Source: Hybos culiciformis (lineage: Eukaryota; Arthropoda; Insecta; Diptera; Hybotidae). From it: a DNA stretch of 64,000 nucleotides. Both the position numbers and the translations under genes were made by a program. The notes beneath the pieces were generated by a model, which did no database searches, was not told the origin of the DNA, and saw only the letters and a program-made list of their open reading frames with translations. How positions within the stretch are numbered: position 1 is the stretch's first letter; every line of letters begins with the position of its first letter. Below, piece after piece: positions 41,242 through 52,349 of the stretch. The stretch covers positions 1-64,000 of the forward strand of contig OZ023274.1 of the NCBI GenBank assembly GCA_964007475.1, written 5' to 3'.

Positions 41242-41822
41242 TAAGGGTAAATGTAAAATTTACTTAATATATTTAAAGGTACAAATGCTCTAGCATGGGA
41301 ATCAAGTTGTATTATATTTCGCAGTATAAACTTAAAACGAAAGAACAAATTATTTCTCATTGCTTCATTTTTTTAATAAATAATATATACCTAGCTAATT
41401 ATGGAAATTGACCGATGTAATCTCAAATTTTTAGTTGGGAACAAAGTTACAGCTCATAATAATCTGCTGAAAGTAGTATTTTTCATAATATCTTTTCTAA
41501 AACAATTTTTTTTTGGATTTTCAAAAATACTTATATTGTACAAAACAAAATTAAAAAGCGTTTTCACCAAAAATAGATATTTTGTTCTGTTACAGTTTAT
41601 CGAATTCCATTAATTTTTTTTATAAAATGGTACTTATTGTGATATTATAGTTACTACTTGATATGGAAAAAGTAGAAAATAGCTAAAATATGTTTTCGAG
41701 ATGAATAGTCCTTTACAACAAGATCTAATTAATTAAAGAACTATTTTTATTAAATCTTATATTTGCATTTTGACAATTATACTACTCTAAACTTAAGATT
41801 ATAAATTCAATTATGTTTATTA

Positions 41823-42594
41823 TGCTAGAGATAGAGTCGACGTAATTCACGCGCGTATGCGCGCGTAAAAAAAATAAAAAAAAACCTGTTTTTCTTACCT
41901 GTTATGCTCAACGCCGTTCACATGCGAAAAACAAAAGAGAAAAATGTCATCCAATTTTTATTTTAATTATTATTTTTATTTAAAATTTTTTTTAAGTAAT
42001 TTTAGTTTTTAATTATTATCTTTTAGTTTTTAATTATTGTATTTAATAAAATAAAAAAGTTCTTAAATATAATTATATTCAAAAATAAAAATTAAATAAT
42101 TATTTATTGCAAATTTATTAAAATTTTTTATGTTTTATTAAGTTATAAATAAATTAAAAAGCATTATAAAAATATTCTGTTTGTAATATTTTTATAATGC
42201 TTTTTAATTTATTTATAACTTAATAAAACATAAAACATTTTAATAAATTTGCAATAAATAATTATTTAATTTTTATTTTTGAATATAATTATATTTATGA
42301 ACTTTTTTATTTTATTAAATAATTATTTGTTTGTAAAAATTTTTTTTTTCTAAATACAACAAAATAAACAACACAATTTTTTTTTCTAATTACAACAAAA
42401 TAAACAACACAATTATAAACAAATGATTTCCACAATGTACGGCGTAAAATACTGGGAAAGTTAAAATATTTCAACTTTTACGCGCGTAAGCTACGTTTTA
42501 CGTCGTTGCGTATAGCCGGTCTCATACATTTTCATACAATTTGATTTTTTACGTGCGTACACGCGCGTGAATTACGTCGACTCTATCTCTAGCA
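41823..42594. mobile_element. PIF/Harbinger-like foldback MITE (772 bp, TTA target duplication)
   Basis: Perfect terminal inverted repeats begin TGCTAGAGATAGAGTCGACG and continue through a GCGCGC-rich block for at least 34 bases. TTA at 41820-41822 and 42595-42597 is the target duplication: other array units read GTTTATTATACATC without the insertion. A 3-bp TWA target site is the mark of PIF/Harbinger elements. Inside, a second AT-rich inverted repeat with arms of over 100 bp (about 42035-42176 and 42188-42327) folds around CTGTTTG near 42182. There is no coding capacity. The CG-rich ends contrast with the surrounding AT-rich DNA. Confidence 0.85.
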
Positions 42595-44233
42595 TTATAC
42601 ATCACTATACTTCTTATCTTTGTTAATCAATCAGATCCTGTTTGGACTTCGTAGACCCTTCGGATATTCGACATAATTAAAGATATTAAAATAACTCTTC
42701 TTTTGGTATATAAATTATTCAAATCGGACAATTTTCATTTTTTGTTCTTTTTTTCCCGATGATGTAACAACCATCAGCAGAAAAATCCAAAAAAAAATCC
42801 AAAAAAAAAGAAAATTAACATTTTTCGATTTGAATAATTTATATAGCAAATGAAGCGTAATTTTAATACCTTTAACTTTGCAGAACATGCGAAGGATTTT
42901 CTTTTTTTTCCGATGATGTAACAACCATCAGCAAAAAAATCCAAAAAAAAAGCAAAAAATTAACATTTTTCGATTTGAATAATTTATATAGCAAAAGAAG
43001 CGTAATTTTAATACCTTTAACTTTGCAGAACCTCCGAAGGATCTTCTTTTTTTTTCCGATGATGTAACAACCATCAGCAGAAAAATCCAAAAAATTAGTA
43101 AAAAATTAACATTTTTCTATTTTAATAATTTATATACTAAAAGAAGCGTTTTTTTTCGGAAAAATTATAATAAGAATACTCAAAATACGATAGACTCGAA
43201 TTTGAAAAACTTAATATGTACACAAAAAATGAGAGGTTATTTATTAGATTTTTTTTATTGGATTTTTATTAAATTCTATTATGCCTTCTTCGGGGTTCGA
43301 ACCTGCGTCCTTAGCATAGCTCATCAGTTTATTAACGCAATGGAATCAATCATATGAGAATGCAATTTTATGCGCAAGGAATTCGAATAAAGTAACTGTT
43401 CATTTGGAAATGAGCGATAAAATTTAATTCAATAATATTTATACCGAAAGATTTAATTAGTTAAAGACCTAAAATTTAGTTTAAGGTTTAAAGATTAAAT
43501 GAACTGAAATACTTATAAATAAGTAAATAAATATATATACTCTATATATATGTTTTTGTGAATTTTAGAATATATTATGTTAATATTTGCAATTTGATTT
43601 GTTTTTTTTTATTGTAAGCCATCAACTACTTAGAATAAGTAAGTGGGCAATTACAATATATATTATAATTTAGATTTTAGGCATAAAGTTATAAAATATA
43701 ACTTATTTCTTTAGTATTTTTCTGTACTTTCATTTAATGTTACTAATAATATTTAGTATTAAGATTATTCAAGAAGGACATTTTAAGTTCGATAAAGTCT
43801 AGACTTCTTAGATTTAAAAGTTTTATAAATTGTTTCCCAAAAAAAATACACTAAATCTTGATAAATTGTTTATTTTAATATTCATTTAAAATCTTTAAAA
43901 ATGCATCGTTTAAATCGAAAAACTTAATTGTTAATCATGATAATAATTTAGGTTTATTTCAATTTTTGAAATAATAATGAATAAAATTATTGAAGAAAAA
44001 AAGAAATAAAATTGCGAGTTCTTTTAATTTGACAAAATTATAAAATATACATGGGTTATCTAAGACTCCTGAATATCGCTAAAAAAATTTGTAAATTAAT
44101 TAAGGGTAAATGTACAAATGCTCTAGCATGGGAATCAAGTTGTATTATTTTTCGCAGTATAAACTTAAAACGAAAGAATAAATTATTTCTCATTGCTTCA
44201 TTTTTTTAATAAATAATATATACCTAGCTAATT

Positions 44234-44790
44234 ATGGAAATTGACCGATGTAATCTCAAATTTTTAGTTGGGTGAAATTTGCAGCTCAAAATAATCTCCT
44301 TAAAGTAGGATTTTTCATAATATCTTTTCTAAAACAATTTGTTTTTGGATTTTCAAAAATACTTATATTGTGCAAAACAAAATTAAAAAGCGTTTTCACC
44401 AAAAATATATATTTTGTTCTGTTACAGTTAATCGAATTCCATTAATTTTTTTTATAAAATGGTACTTATTGTGATGTTATAGTTACTAATTGTCAAAATA
44501 TAAATATAAGATTTAATAAAAATAGTTCTTTAATTAATTAGATCTTGTTGTGAAGGACCATTCATCTCGAAAACATATTTTAGCTATTTTCTACTTTTTC
44601 CATATCAAGTAGTAACTATAATATCACAATAAGCACCATTTTATAAAAAAAATTAATGGAATTCGATAAACTGTAACAGAACAAAATATATATTTTTGGT
44701 GAAAACGCTTTTTAATTTTGTTTTGTACAATACATATAAGTATTTTTGAAAATTCAAAAAAAAATTGTTTTAGAAAAGATATTAACATAT
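44234..44790. repeat. Terminal inverted duplication that ends the long-period array
   Basis: The last forward array copy runs to about 44489 (ATTGTGATGTTATAGTTACTAA). The sequence then turns round: 44490-44787 is the reverse complement of the same part of the unit, back through CTATTTTCTACTTTTTCC, TGTAACAGAACAAAATA and GTTTTAGAAAAGATATTA. Arms of roughly 180 bp (44310-44489 and 44606-44787) enclose about 115 bp of inverted, unpaired unit sequence. Beyond this point the array does not resume in the window. Confidence 0.85.
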
Positions 44791-44894
44791 TAGCAAATAA
44801 ATATTTGGATGAATCGATCATTTGCCGATACGAGTTATTTTGCAACAACTTACTTCTTTTTTATGTTTTGTGTGTCAACCCAACAAAATTTAAA

Positions 44895-45862
44895 TTTTTT
44901 TATTAAAATATATATTTACGCTCATCACTGACTGACTGGCTGATTCATTAACGCAATTTTTGTTTTTTTTTTTTGTTTATTTTTATTGTTTTTTTTTTTT
45001 TATATGAGTGTTCAACGGGCGTAAAAGTTACCTGTCGTTAAATGAACGTGGCCGGCATGAAAATTTTGGTTCGGAGCAGGATGGGAGGGGGTCTCCTACC
45101 CAAAAAAGGCCCAAAATTTTTTTTTATCAAAAAAATTATTTTCGATAAAATAAAGGTTAGTTGGCTTAAAATTTTGGGTAGTAGTAGAAGGAGTAAAAAA
45201 AAAAAATTTTATTTTTGTATTTAATTGTAAAAGTTACCAGTCGTTAAATGAACGTGGCCGGCATGAAAATTTGAATCGGAGCAGGAGGGGAGGGGGTCTC
45301 CTACCCAAAAAAGACTAAAAATTTTTTTTTATCAAAAATATTATTTTCGTTGAAATAAATGGCTTAAAATTTTGGGTAGTAGTAGAAGGAGTAGGATCGA
45401 CCCGGCCCAAAAAATAATTTTTTTTTTTTATTTGTAAAAGTTGCCTGTCGTTAAATTAACGTGGCCGGCATGAACATTTTGGTTCGGAGCAGGGTGGGAG
45501 GGGGTCTCCTACCCAAAAAAGACCAAACATTTTTTTTTATCAAAAAAATTTTTTTCGTTGAAATAAAGGTTATTTGACCTAAATTTTTGGTTAGGAGCAA
45601 TTAAGCGGAATGGGTTCCCGGCCCAAAAAGTCCAAAATCTTTTTAAATCAAAAATGCTAGATAAATGAAATGTAAAGACATTGTGTATAGTGTTTTTGTT
45701 TATATAAATTGAATTTTAGGACTTTTTTGATTTTTTGATAATTAAAGAAATTTCATTATTAATATAAATATTTACGCTGACTGACTAGCTGACTGGGTGA
45801 TTCATTAACGCAATTTTATTTTTTTTTTATTGTTATTTTTTTTTCATGAGTGTTCAACGGGC
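44895..45862. repeat. ~205-bp minisatellite between two ~110-bp direct repeats
   Basis: Two similar blocks containing a TGACTGACT run, GATTCATTAACGCAATTTT and GAGTGTTCAACGGGCG lie at about 44915-45020 and 45765-45862. Between them are three units that start GTAAAAGTTACCTGTCGTTA (about 45021, 45226) or GTAAAAGTTGCCTGTCGTTA (about 45433). Each has GTGGCCGGCATGAA, a G-rich GGGAGGGGGTCTCCTACCC stretch and long A/T runs. A degenerate fourth unit follows near 45590. The layout could be one transposon-derived block, but no coding remains. Confidence 0.75.
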
Positions 45863-46683
45863 GCTTTAGGCGGCTTACAATCGACTAGTATAGTAATAGT
45901 CAATGTTTTGTATAATACTCATTGATACAAAGTAATATCATAACTTTTTCCTAACAATTTAAAGAACATAATTATTTAAATTTTATTTACTTATTTAAAC
46001 TTTATGGTTTGATTACATTTTTTGTAATTAAATATGCGAAAGGTTGAAAAATTCATTGGTTTTTCCTTCTTCTTTTTGGTTTTTTTATTTTTGAATTGCG
46101 AACCAACGCAATGCTACAACATTTTTTTGTTTTTTATTTTAATTTTACAAATTCACATTACTTTTTTTTTGGCGAGTTTTTCATATAGTTATAATATTAT
46201 TAACTCTTTTTTTCCTAAAATAAATAAGAATTTCATATGAATACTTAAAAGAAATAAAAATAATATTAAATAAAAATAAAAATAATCAACTTGGGCGTTT
46301 TTCCTGCAAATCATTTATTATAAACTTATTTTGCAATAAAGCCCACCTTTTGTTATCTGTCTTTTATTGTGCGGAAAAAATGTATAGTCTAGTCTTTGAA
46401 AGGCGAAAAAAAAAATTAGTTAACGAAAGAATATTTTCAATTTCAGTATTTTTCATTTTCAAAGATTTGTGTTTTTTTAATTTCACAATAATATTTTATG
46501 GACGTAAAAAACGATATCAATAATACTGGAATTTTTGAAGTTTATACTTCTTTAGGCGCGTTGTATGATATAATTGAGTAATTCTGTAGGGGGTAAAAAT
46601 TCATTTTCATTCTACTCATTCGACATACGAAATCGAAATCGAACTGACATGGTTTTTGACGTTTCAATACTCAAAAAAATTAG
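45863..46683. other. AT-rich stretch, no gene supported
   Basis: One open frame (46034-46240, 68 codons) is a Phe-rich hydrophobic sequence typical of T-rich DNA. It has a leader-like start, but there is no supporting motif, upstream signal or second exon, so I do not call it a gene. Confidence 0.4.
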
Positions 46684-46940
46684 TGGTACACTCAATAATC
46701 ATTTGTCATTTATAAAAACAAAATAATTTGGCGCGACAAATTTAAATTCAAATTATTTTATAAAAATTTTCGTTTACAAATTTTATTTAAAACTAAAAAT
46801 TTTTTTTTTTCAAAATATAGTTCAATAATCATTTGTTATTTATAAAAACAAAATAATTTGGCGCGAAAAATTTAAATTCAAATTAATTTTAAAAATCTTT
46901 CGTTTACAAATTATTTAAAACTAAATTTTTTTTTCAAAAT
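46684..46940. repeat. Direct duplication of ~128 bp with TTTGGCGCGA box
   Basis: CAATAATCATTTG, ATTTATAAAAACAAAATAA and TTTGGCGCGA occur twice in the same order about 128-130 bp apart (starting near 46692 and 46822). The second copy leads straight into the ~108-bp array. Confidence 0.8.
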
Positions 46941-49358
46941 AGGTAGCTCCGGGGAAATTAATATTACCTGAAAAAATTTTTTTGGGTGGGGAGCTACGGT
47001 TAGGTCGTGCCGGAGCAAAATATACGAAAATTTTTTTTTTTTAAATAGGTAGCTCCGGTAAAATTAAGATTACCAGCCGAAAAATTTTTGGGCAGGGAGG
47101 TACGGTTGGTTAGGTCGTGCCGACGCAAAATATACGAAAAATTTTTTTTTTTTCAAAATAGGTAGCTCCGGTGAAATTAATATTACCTGAAAAAAAAATT
47201 TTGGGTGGGGAGCTACAGTTAGGTCGTGCCGGAGCAAAATATACGAAAAATTTTTTTTTTTAAATAGGTAGCTCCGATGAAATTAAGATTACCTGAAAAA
47301 AAAATTTTGGGTGGGGAGCTAGGGTTAGGTCGTGCCGGAGCAAAATATACGAAAAAATTTTTTTTTTTTCAAATACGTAGCTCCGGTGAAATTAATATTA
47401 CCTGAAAAAAATTTTTGGGTGGGGAGCTACGGTTAAGTCGTGCCGGAGCAAAATATACGAAAATTTTTTTTTTTAAATAGGTAGCTCCGGTGAAATTAAG
47501 ATTACCTGAAAAAATTAATTTGGGTGGGGAGCTACGGTTAGGTCGTGCCGGAGCAAAATACACGAAAATTTTTTTTTTCCAAAATAGGTAGCTCCGGTGA
47601 AATTAATATTACCTGAAAAAAATTTTTGGGTGGGGAGCTACGGTTAGGTCGTGCCGGAGCAAAATATACGAAAAATTTTTTTTTTAAATAGGTAGCTCCG
47701 GTGAAATTAAGATTACCTGAAAAAAACAATTTGGGTGGGGAACTACGGTTAGGTCGTGCCGGAGCAAAATATACGAAATTATTTTTTTTTTAAATAGGTA
47801 GCTCCGGTGAAATTAAGATTACCTGCCGAAAAATTTTTGGGCAGGGAGGTACGGTTAGGTCGTGCCGACGCAAAATATACGAAAACATTTTTTGGGTGGG
47901 GAGCTACGGTTAGATCGTGCCGGAGCAAAATATACGAAAAAATTTTTTTTTTTTTCAAAAAAGGTAGCTCCGGTGAAATTAATATTACCTGAAAGTAAAT
48001 TTTTGGGTGGGGAGCTACGGTTAGGTCGTGCCGGAGCAAAATATTTTTTTTTTAAATAGGTAGCTCCGGTGAAATTAATATTACCTGAAAAAAAAATTTT
48101 GGGTGTGGAGCTACGGTTAGTAGGGATCGCAATACCGGGATCCCGGGATCCCGGTATTTCGGAAAAAAACCAATGAAAATCAATACCGGTATTATATTTG
48201 TCAAAACCGGTATTTCGGTATTTAAATTTTTTTTCTAAGGATTTATTATTCAATATTTTTTGATAATTTTAGTAGATTGTTTTTTATAATTACAAACAAG
48301 TGCGGTTACTAAAAAAATAAAAGTTTTAAGAGACGTGAAATTCTGTTTTCTATTTTTGCAGTTTTTTTTTGTTTTATTTTACAGAAAATAAACAGCCGTG
48401 AAAAAAGCGACAAAAATTGTACGAAAAACACCTTTACCAGAAAATCACAAAACTATATTTGAATTTTATTTCTGTGCAGAAACTGTAATTTATCAAAAAA
48501 ATTAAAAATTTGTTAGAAATAAATGAAATTAATTAAAAATTGTTTAGAGAAATTCAAAATTTCACGTCACCAGCCCTGGAGAGTGGTATTTTAGCTTTAT
48601 TTCTGCGTTTGAGATTTTTTATTGTTTTTCCTTTACTTCAGAATCCAAGCAAATATGTTCCAGTATTTTAAAGGCTCATTTGGGCTAAAAAACTCAAAAT
48701 TTAAAAAATTCGCCTCCCCTACCTTGGAGCCAGTTATATACTCTCTAACATATCAAAAAACCACTTCAGTCGAGATTGTATTAACTCTAGAATCAAAGCA
48801 AAACCAAGACCCATTTTCCGCATTGAGGGCTCTTATTAGTTTGTTGTGTGTAGTTCCATTTTTGTTTACTTAAATATTTTAACAATTCTGCTGATTTAGT
48901 GTGAAAGTATTTTTTTTAAATTATTGGAGGTTGCAATTAGCATAAGCATATGTTTTTTATTAATTAAATAATTTTTGTTTCATTTTTATAATAATTATTA
49001 ATGGTATTTTTTATTTTGAGAAATATTATTTTTTGGAATACCGGTATTAAAACCGGGATCCCGGTATCAGTAAAGGTCAATACCGAAATACCGGTATTGG
49101 TTTTTTTTGCTTTTTTTGCAATCCCTAACGGTTAGGTAGTGCCGGAGCAAAATTTACGAAAATTTTTATTTTTTTAAATAGGTAGCTCCGGTGAAATTAA
49201 GATTACCAGCCGAAAAAATTTTGGGCAGGGAGGTACGGTTAGGTCGTGCCGACGCAAAATATACGAAAATTTTTTTTTTTTTTCTAAATAGGTAGCTCCG
49301 GTGAAATTAATATTACCTGAAAAAAAAATGTTGGGTGGGGAGCTACGGTTAGGTCGTG
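46941..49358. repeat. ~108-bp tandem array (about 13 units), split by a hAT-type insertion
   Basis: Units of 104-119 bp start with GGTAGCTCCGGTGAAATTAA and include GGTGGGGAGCTACGGTTAGG and TCGTGCCGGAGCAAAATATA, followed by a variable T-run. Starts lie near 46942, 47048, 47160, 47268, 47376, 47480, 47586, 47691, 47796, 47964, 48059, 49172 and 49290. A shortened unit lies at about 47890. The first eight units alternate between AATATTACC and AAGATTACC, so the true period is a dimer of about 215 bp. Because many units are close to a multiple of three long, the minus strand shows open frames of up to 132 codons (with YFAPARPNRSSPPK); these are by-products of the repeat. Confidence 0.93.
48121..49127. 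mobile_element. Non-autonomous hAT-type element (1007 bp) with 8-bp target duplication
   Basis: ACGGTTAG flanks both ends (48113-48120 and 49128-49135). Removing the insert restores the array unit, so this is a true target duplication of 8 bp, the hAT signature. The ends are TAGGGATCGCAA and, on the complement of the right side, TAGGGATTGCAA. Subterminal palindromes CCGGGATCCCGG and many ACCGGTATT boxes follow at both ends. An 83-codon frame at 48622-48873 shows no BED finger or hAT dimerisation motif, so the element is non-autonomous or a relic. Confidence 0.9.
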
Positions 49359-49733
49359 ACTGAGCTGCCCATCATTTGTAGCCACTGTTATTTCATAGTT
49401 TAAATCTTCTGTCGGCAGTTCTATGACTGCTTCGAGTTTTTTATTTTATTTTTATTTCCCTTTCAATTTAAAATCGTTTATCACTTTTACTCTCGAATTC
49501 GATAATAAAAACTTTAAAAACAAATTTAAAACAATAATAAATAAAATTAAAATTCTTATACGTACTCTTATAATTTAAAGGATTTTTAAATCCTCTTTTC
49601 ATCAACCCGTTAAATGAAAATCAATCAATGAACAAACTTATACTATTTTTGTCTTTTTTTGAGAAATTGATTCTAGTTTTACATATCATAAGTAGATTGA
49701 AATACATCTCAGACAAAGCCAACTGTGGCTATT

Positions 49734-49905
49734 ACGTGAAGAATTATTTTAACATTGTATTAAAATTTTAGGCCAGTATGGAGATTCTTCTTGTATTTGT
49801 TGTGCGAAATCAATGCAGCTTATACATTGATTTCGCTCAACAAATACAAGAAGAATTTCCATACTGGCCTAAAATTTTAAACAATGTTAAAATAATTCTT
49901 CACGT
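49734..49905. repeat. Strong hairpin: ~82-bp inverted arms with a 9-base loop
   Basis: The left arm (49734-49815, starting ACGTGAAGAATTATTTTAAC) is nearly the perfect complement of the right arm (49825-49905). The loop is CAGCTTATA. There are only a few mismatches or bulges. No target duplication was seen at the edges. It could be a foldback element, or a hairpin that gives small RNAs if transcribed. Confidence 0.85.
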
Positions 49906-49930
49906 AAAAGAACTTTGACTTTTTTATCTA

Positions 49931-50362
49931 CTAGCCCTCGACCCGTGCTTAGTTACGGACTCTGACCGATTTACTTTTGTAAGTTGAATTTTTATTATCA
50001 GGTTGGTAGACAATTATAGGAGCTAGTTATTTTACAAGTTTGGGGAAAGTATCTAAAGGAAATTAATATTTATCATTTTTACTTATTCAACACACAAATT
50101 GTATGAAATCGAATGAACTTGATATCCTACCCATAAACAGGTTTCCAAACCAAACCAAATTTGTGTTTTTAATCATTTGCTCTTTTTATGAACCAAATAA
50201 TAAAAACTACTTTTAAAATAGCTTATTACGACTCCCGAGCTGAGACAGACTTAGTGTAAGTTTGAAAAGAAACGGTTGAACGGCTTAAGAGCCTATTTGT
50301 AACAGACAAAAAGGCAAACAGACAAAAAGACAAACAAACATTGAGTTTTATATGTATAGATT
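49931..50362 (+). mobile_element. Probable non-LTR (RTE-type) retroposon remnant
   Basis: The stretch begins ACTAGCCCTCGACCCGTGC and ends with a CAGACAAAAAGGCAAACAGA-type run followed by GAGTTTTATATGTATAGAT. This start and this tail (repeated ACAGAC/ACAAAC, then TTTTATAT.TATAGAT) resemble insect RTE-like elements and their SINEs. No reverse transcriptase coding remains. The call rests on motif memory only. Confidence 0.4.
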
Positions 50363-52331
50363 TTAGATTCAAAATTAGCCAGAAATTAAAACAGTTGATC
50401 AAATTTTTTTTCTCAACTTTTACGAAATCATACATCTTTACCATTTTTATACGCATTTTTATGCAGACTAAAGCTGGCTCATGCATAATGAATGTAATAA
50501 AAAAAAACTTATTTTATTATTATTCTAAACATAACTATCCCATAGAAAATTTTCTTATTGTACCAACCTATAAGAAAAAAGAAGAGAATGTAAGAATTAT
50601 CTCAAATAAAAAATCACCAAATGAAATAATAATAATAAGATATATTTACATTATTATTATTGTATTTTTTTTACGTTGGATTTATTGAAAAATAATACCC
50701 AAGGATATTAATGTTGAGTGGATTAAAACCATGTAATTTTTAATACATATGTATATGTTAAATTGCCAACTAAAAGTTTTCATAATTTACAATCGAAGTA
50801 TCTTATTTCTAAATGGAATTAATATCTGTCTACGATGTTTATCTTAAAATTTATCATTTTATTGAAAAATATTTACTACTATAATATTGTAGAGCTTCCG
50901 CTTTATTTCCACTGTAATTAATACAATTAAAAAAAAGAAAGAGTTAATAATATATAGTTCATTCTTTTTCATTCATATATTTTTTTTTGCCTTCCAAGAA
51001 TCAAATTTAGTAGAATTTAGTTTTTTTTTTTTCTTACATACTTACATATATTTCTAATATCCACTCATAAGTTATGTAACTTATATGATTTCTTATTCTA
51101 ACTATTTTATAATTAATTTTTTTAATAGTTATCACCTAGATACTTTATATTAAATTGTATAATAATTTTTAAGCAGCATTTCATACAAGTTGGCAGCTTG
51201 TTAACTTAGTCGCCAGCCAGTCAATCCCTTATAATGGTAAGGCTTCTTCATTATCCATTATTTAATCCTAACAAGGTCTCAAGATTGCAGAATGTCAATT
51301 AAAAGACAGAAACTGTTGTCAAAAAAATTTGTAATTTCACGCTGAATACTCGTAACTGCGTCAACAGTTTGCACTATGCGTACAAAATTTTTTCTAATTT
51401 TTTTTTTCGGAGTTTCGATACCAAAAAAAGTGTGCTAGCAGCAGTGAACTATTCTGTTGAAAAACCAATTGAAAAAAAAAATTATTTTATTGTATTTTTG
51501 TTCATATAAATTTAAATAATGTAAAATTTTGTATTGAAATTGAATTTTTAAAAATAAACAACAAAAATCTAAAAATTATTTTACGGCGGCCAGAGATATT
51601 GAAAACAAAACTATGGAATATTCCGAGTTAACATCATGGTAGAAAAACAAAATACTTCCAAATACCAATAGGTTTTAGATTGCGATGTAGTAATCACACC
51701 GTGTGACAAAACTTAGTCAAAAATTGGGAGTAGTCTTTGTCTTATTAGACATACGAGTTGAATTTGACAGTCTATGGTACCATGGCAATAATTGCCAAAT
51801 CTTATAATATTGTCATAAGATTTATTTCCTTAGATAATATGACAAAAATAAAAAATGTCAGTATTAATTAATAACACATTAAAACCAAATAAAGTTTTTT
51901 ACTTAAGTTTTTTGTTTCCATTTTAAAATTAAAAAGTAAATTATTTTCTCAGCTTGATTGAGACTTACCTACAATTTTTTTAAAAAATGATAAGGAATAA
52001 TTTATTGGTATGCCAGCAATATTAATTTTTTTTTTGATTTATTTCTATTATTTCTTGTAATTTATCGTATGTTACATAAACTTTATTAAACGTAACGCGT
52101 TATTAATTTATTGTACATCAAATACTTGTACATATAAGTGAAATTAAATTGTTATTTTTTTTTAATACCTTGTAATATGTATGATTATAAGTGAGAGATT
52201 AAAAAAATGTGTTTGAAAAATTCTTAACATTTTGTTAGGGAATATTTATTATATTAATTATTTTATTATTACTTACATGCGTTGTATGACTCTTTTTAAA
52301 TCGGTGACATCAAACTTCAGTTTTAAAACAT
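50363..52331. other. AT-rich non-coding stretch
   Basis: No domain, RNA gene or tandem repeat is recognisable. An open frame at 50341-50688 (115 codons) is Ile/Phe/Lys-rich, shares no motif with known proteins and begins inside the retroposon tail, so it is not called. The last ~70 bp, with TCGGTGACATCAAACTTCAG, may be one side of an older element split by the transposon that follows. Confidence 0.45.
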
Positions 52332-52349
52332 CCCAAGTAACATTTCAAA

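Larger units (their letters stand above)
18735..44490. repeat. Long-period tandem array: 1.92-kb long and 1.12-kb short units in mosaic order
   Basis: Using CAGATCCTGTTTGG as an anchor, units begin at 19216, 20988, 22108, 23226, 25142, 27067, 28990, 30110, 32033, 33962, 35885, 37006, 38933 and 42633. Spacing is about 1920-1929 for long units and 1118-1121 for short ones. The first unit is 1772 because it has one internal subrepeat instead of two. The interval 38933-42633 is 3700 because of inserted elements. Long units contain an extra ~800 bp that includes ATGGAAATTGACCGATG; short units lack it. Copies are highly similar and non-coding. Poly-A and poly-T stretches give short Lys/Phe-rich open frames on both strands, which are not genes. 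Linked variants show duplications of several units at once: spacing is about 6.9 kb between the TAGGATTTTT-type copies at 28534 and 35429. Confidence 0.95.

Noticed and set aside
46034..46240. 68-codon frame with a leader-like hydrophobic start
   Set aside because: Phe-rich from T-runs, no cleavage-site logic beyond one Cys, and surrounded by repeats.
47855..48253. Minus-strand frames of up to 132 codons with repeated ARPNRSSPPK
   Set aside because: Produced by tandem units whose length is near a multiple of three. The T-runs change length freely between units, which no coding sequence would tolerate.
48622..48873. 83-codon frame inside the hAT-type element considered as transposase remnant
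   Set aside because: No BED zinc finger, RNase H-like motif or C-terminal dimerisation motif, and the reverse strand shows none either.
50341..50688. 115-codon frame with hydrophobic ends
   Set aside because: Starts inside a retroposon tail, composed mostly of Ile, Phe, Lys and Asn from AT-rich DNA, with no motif and no splice context.
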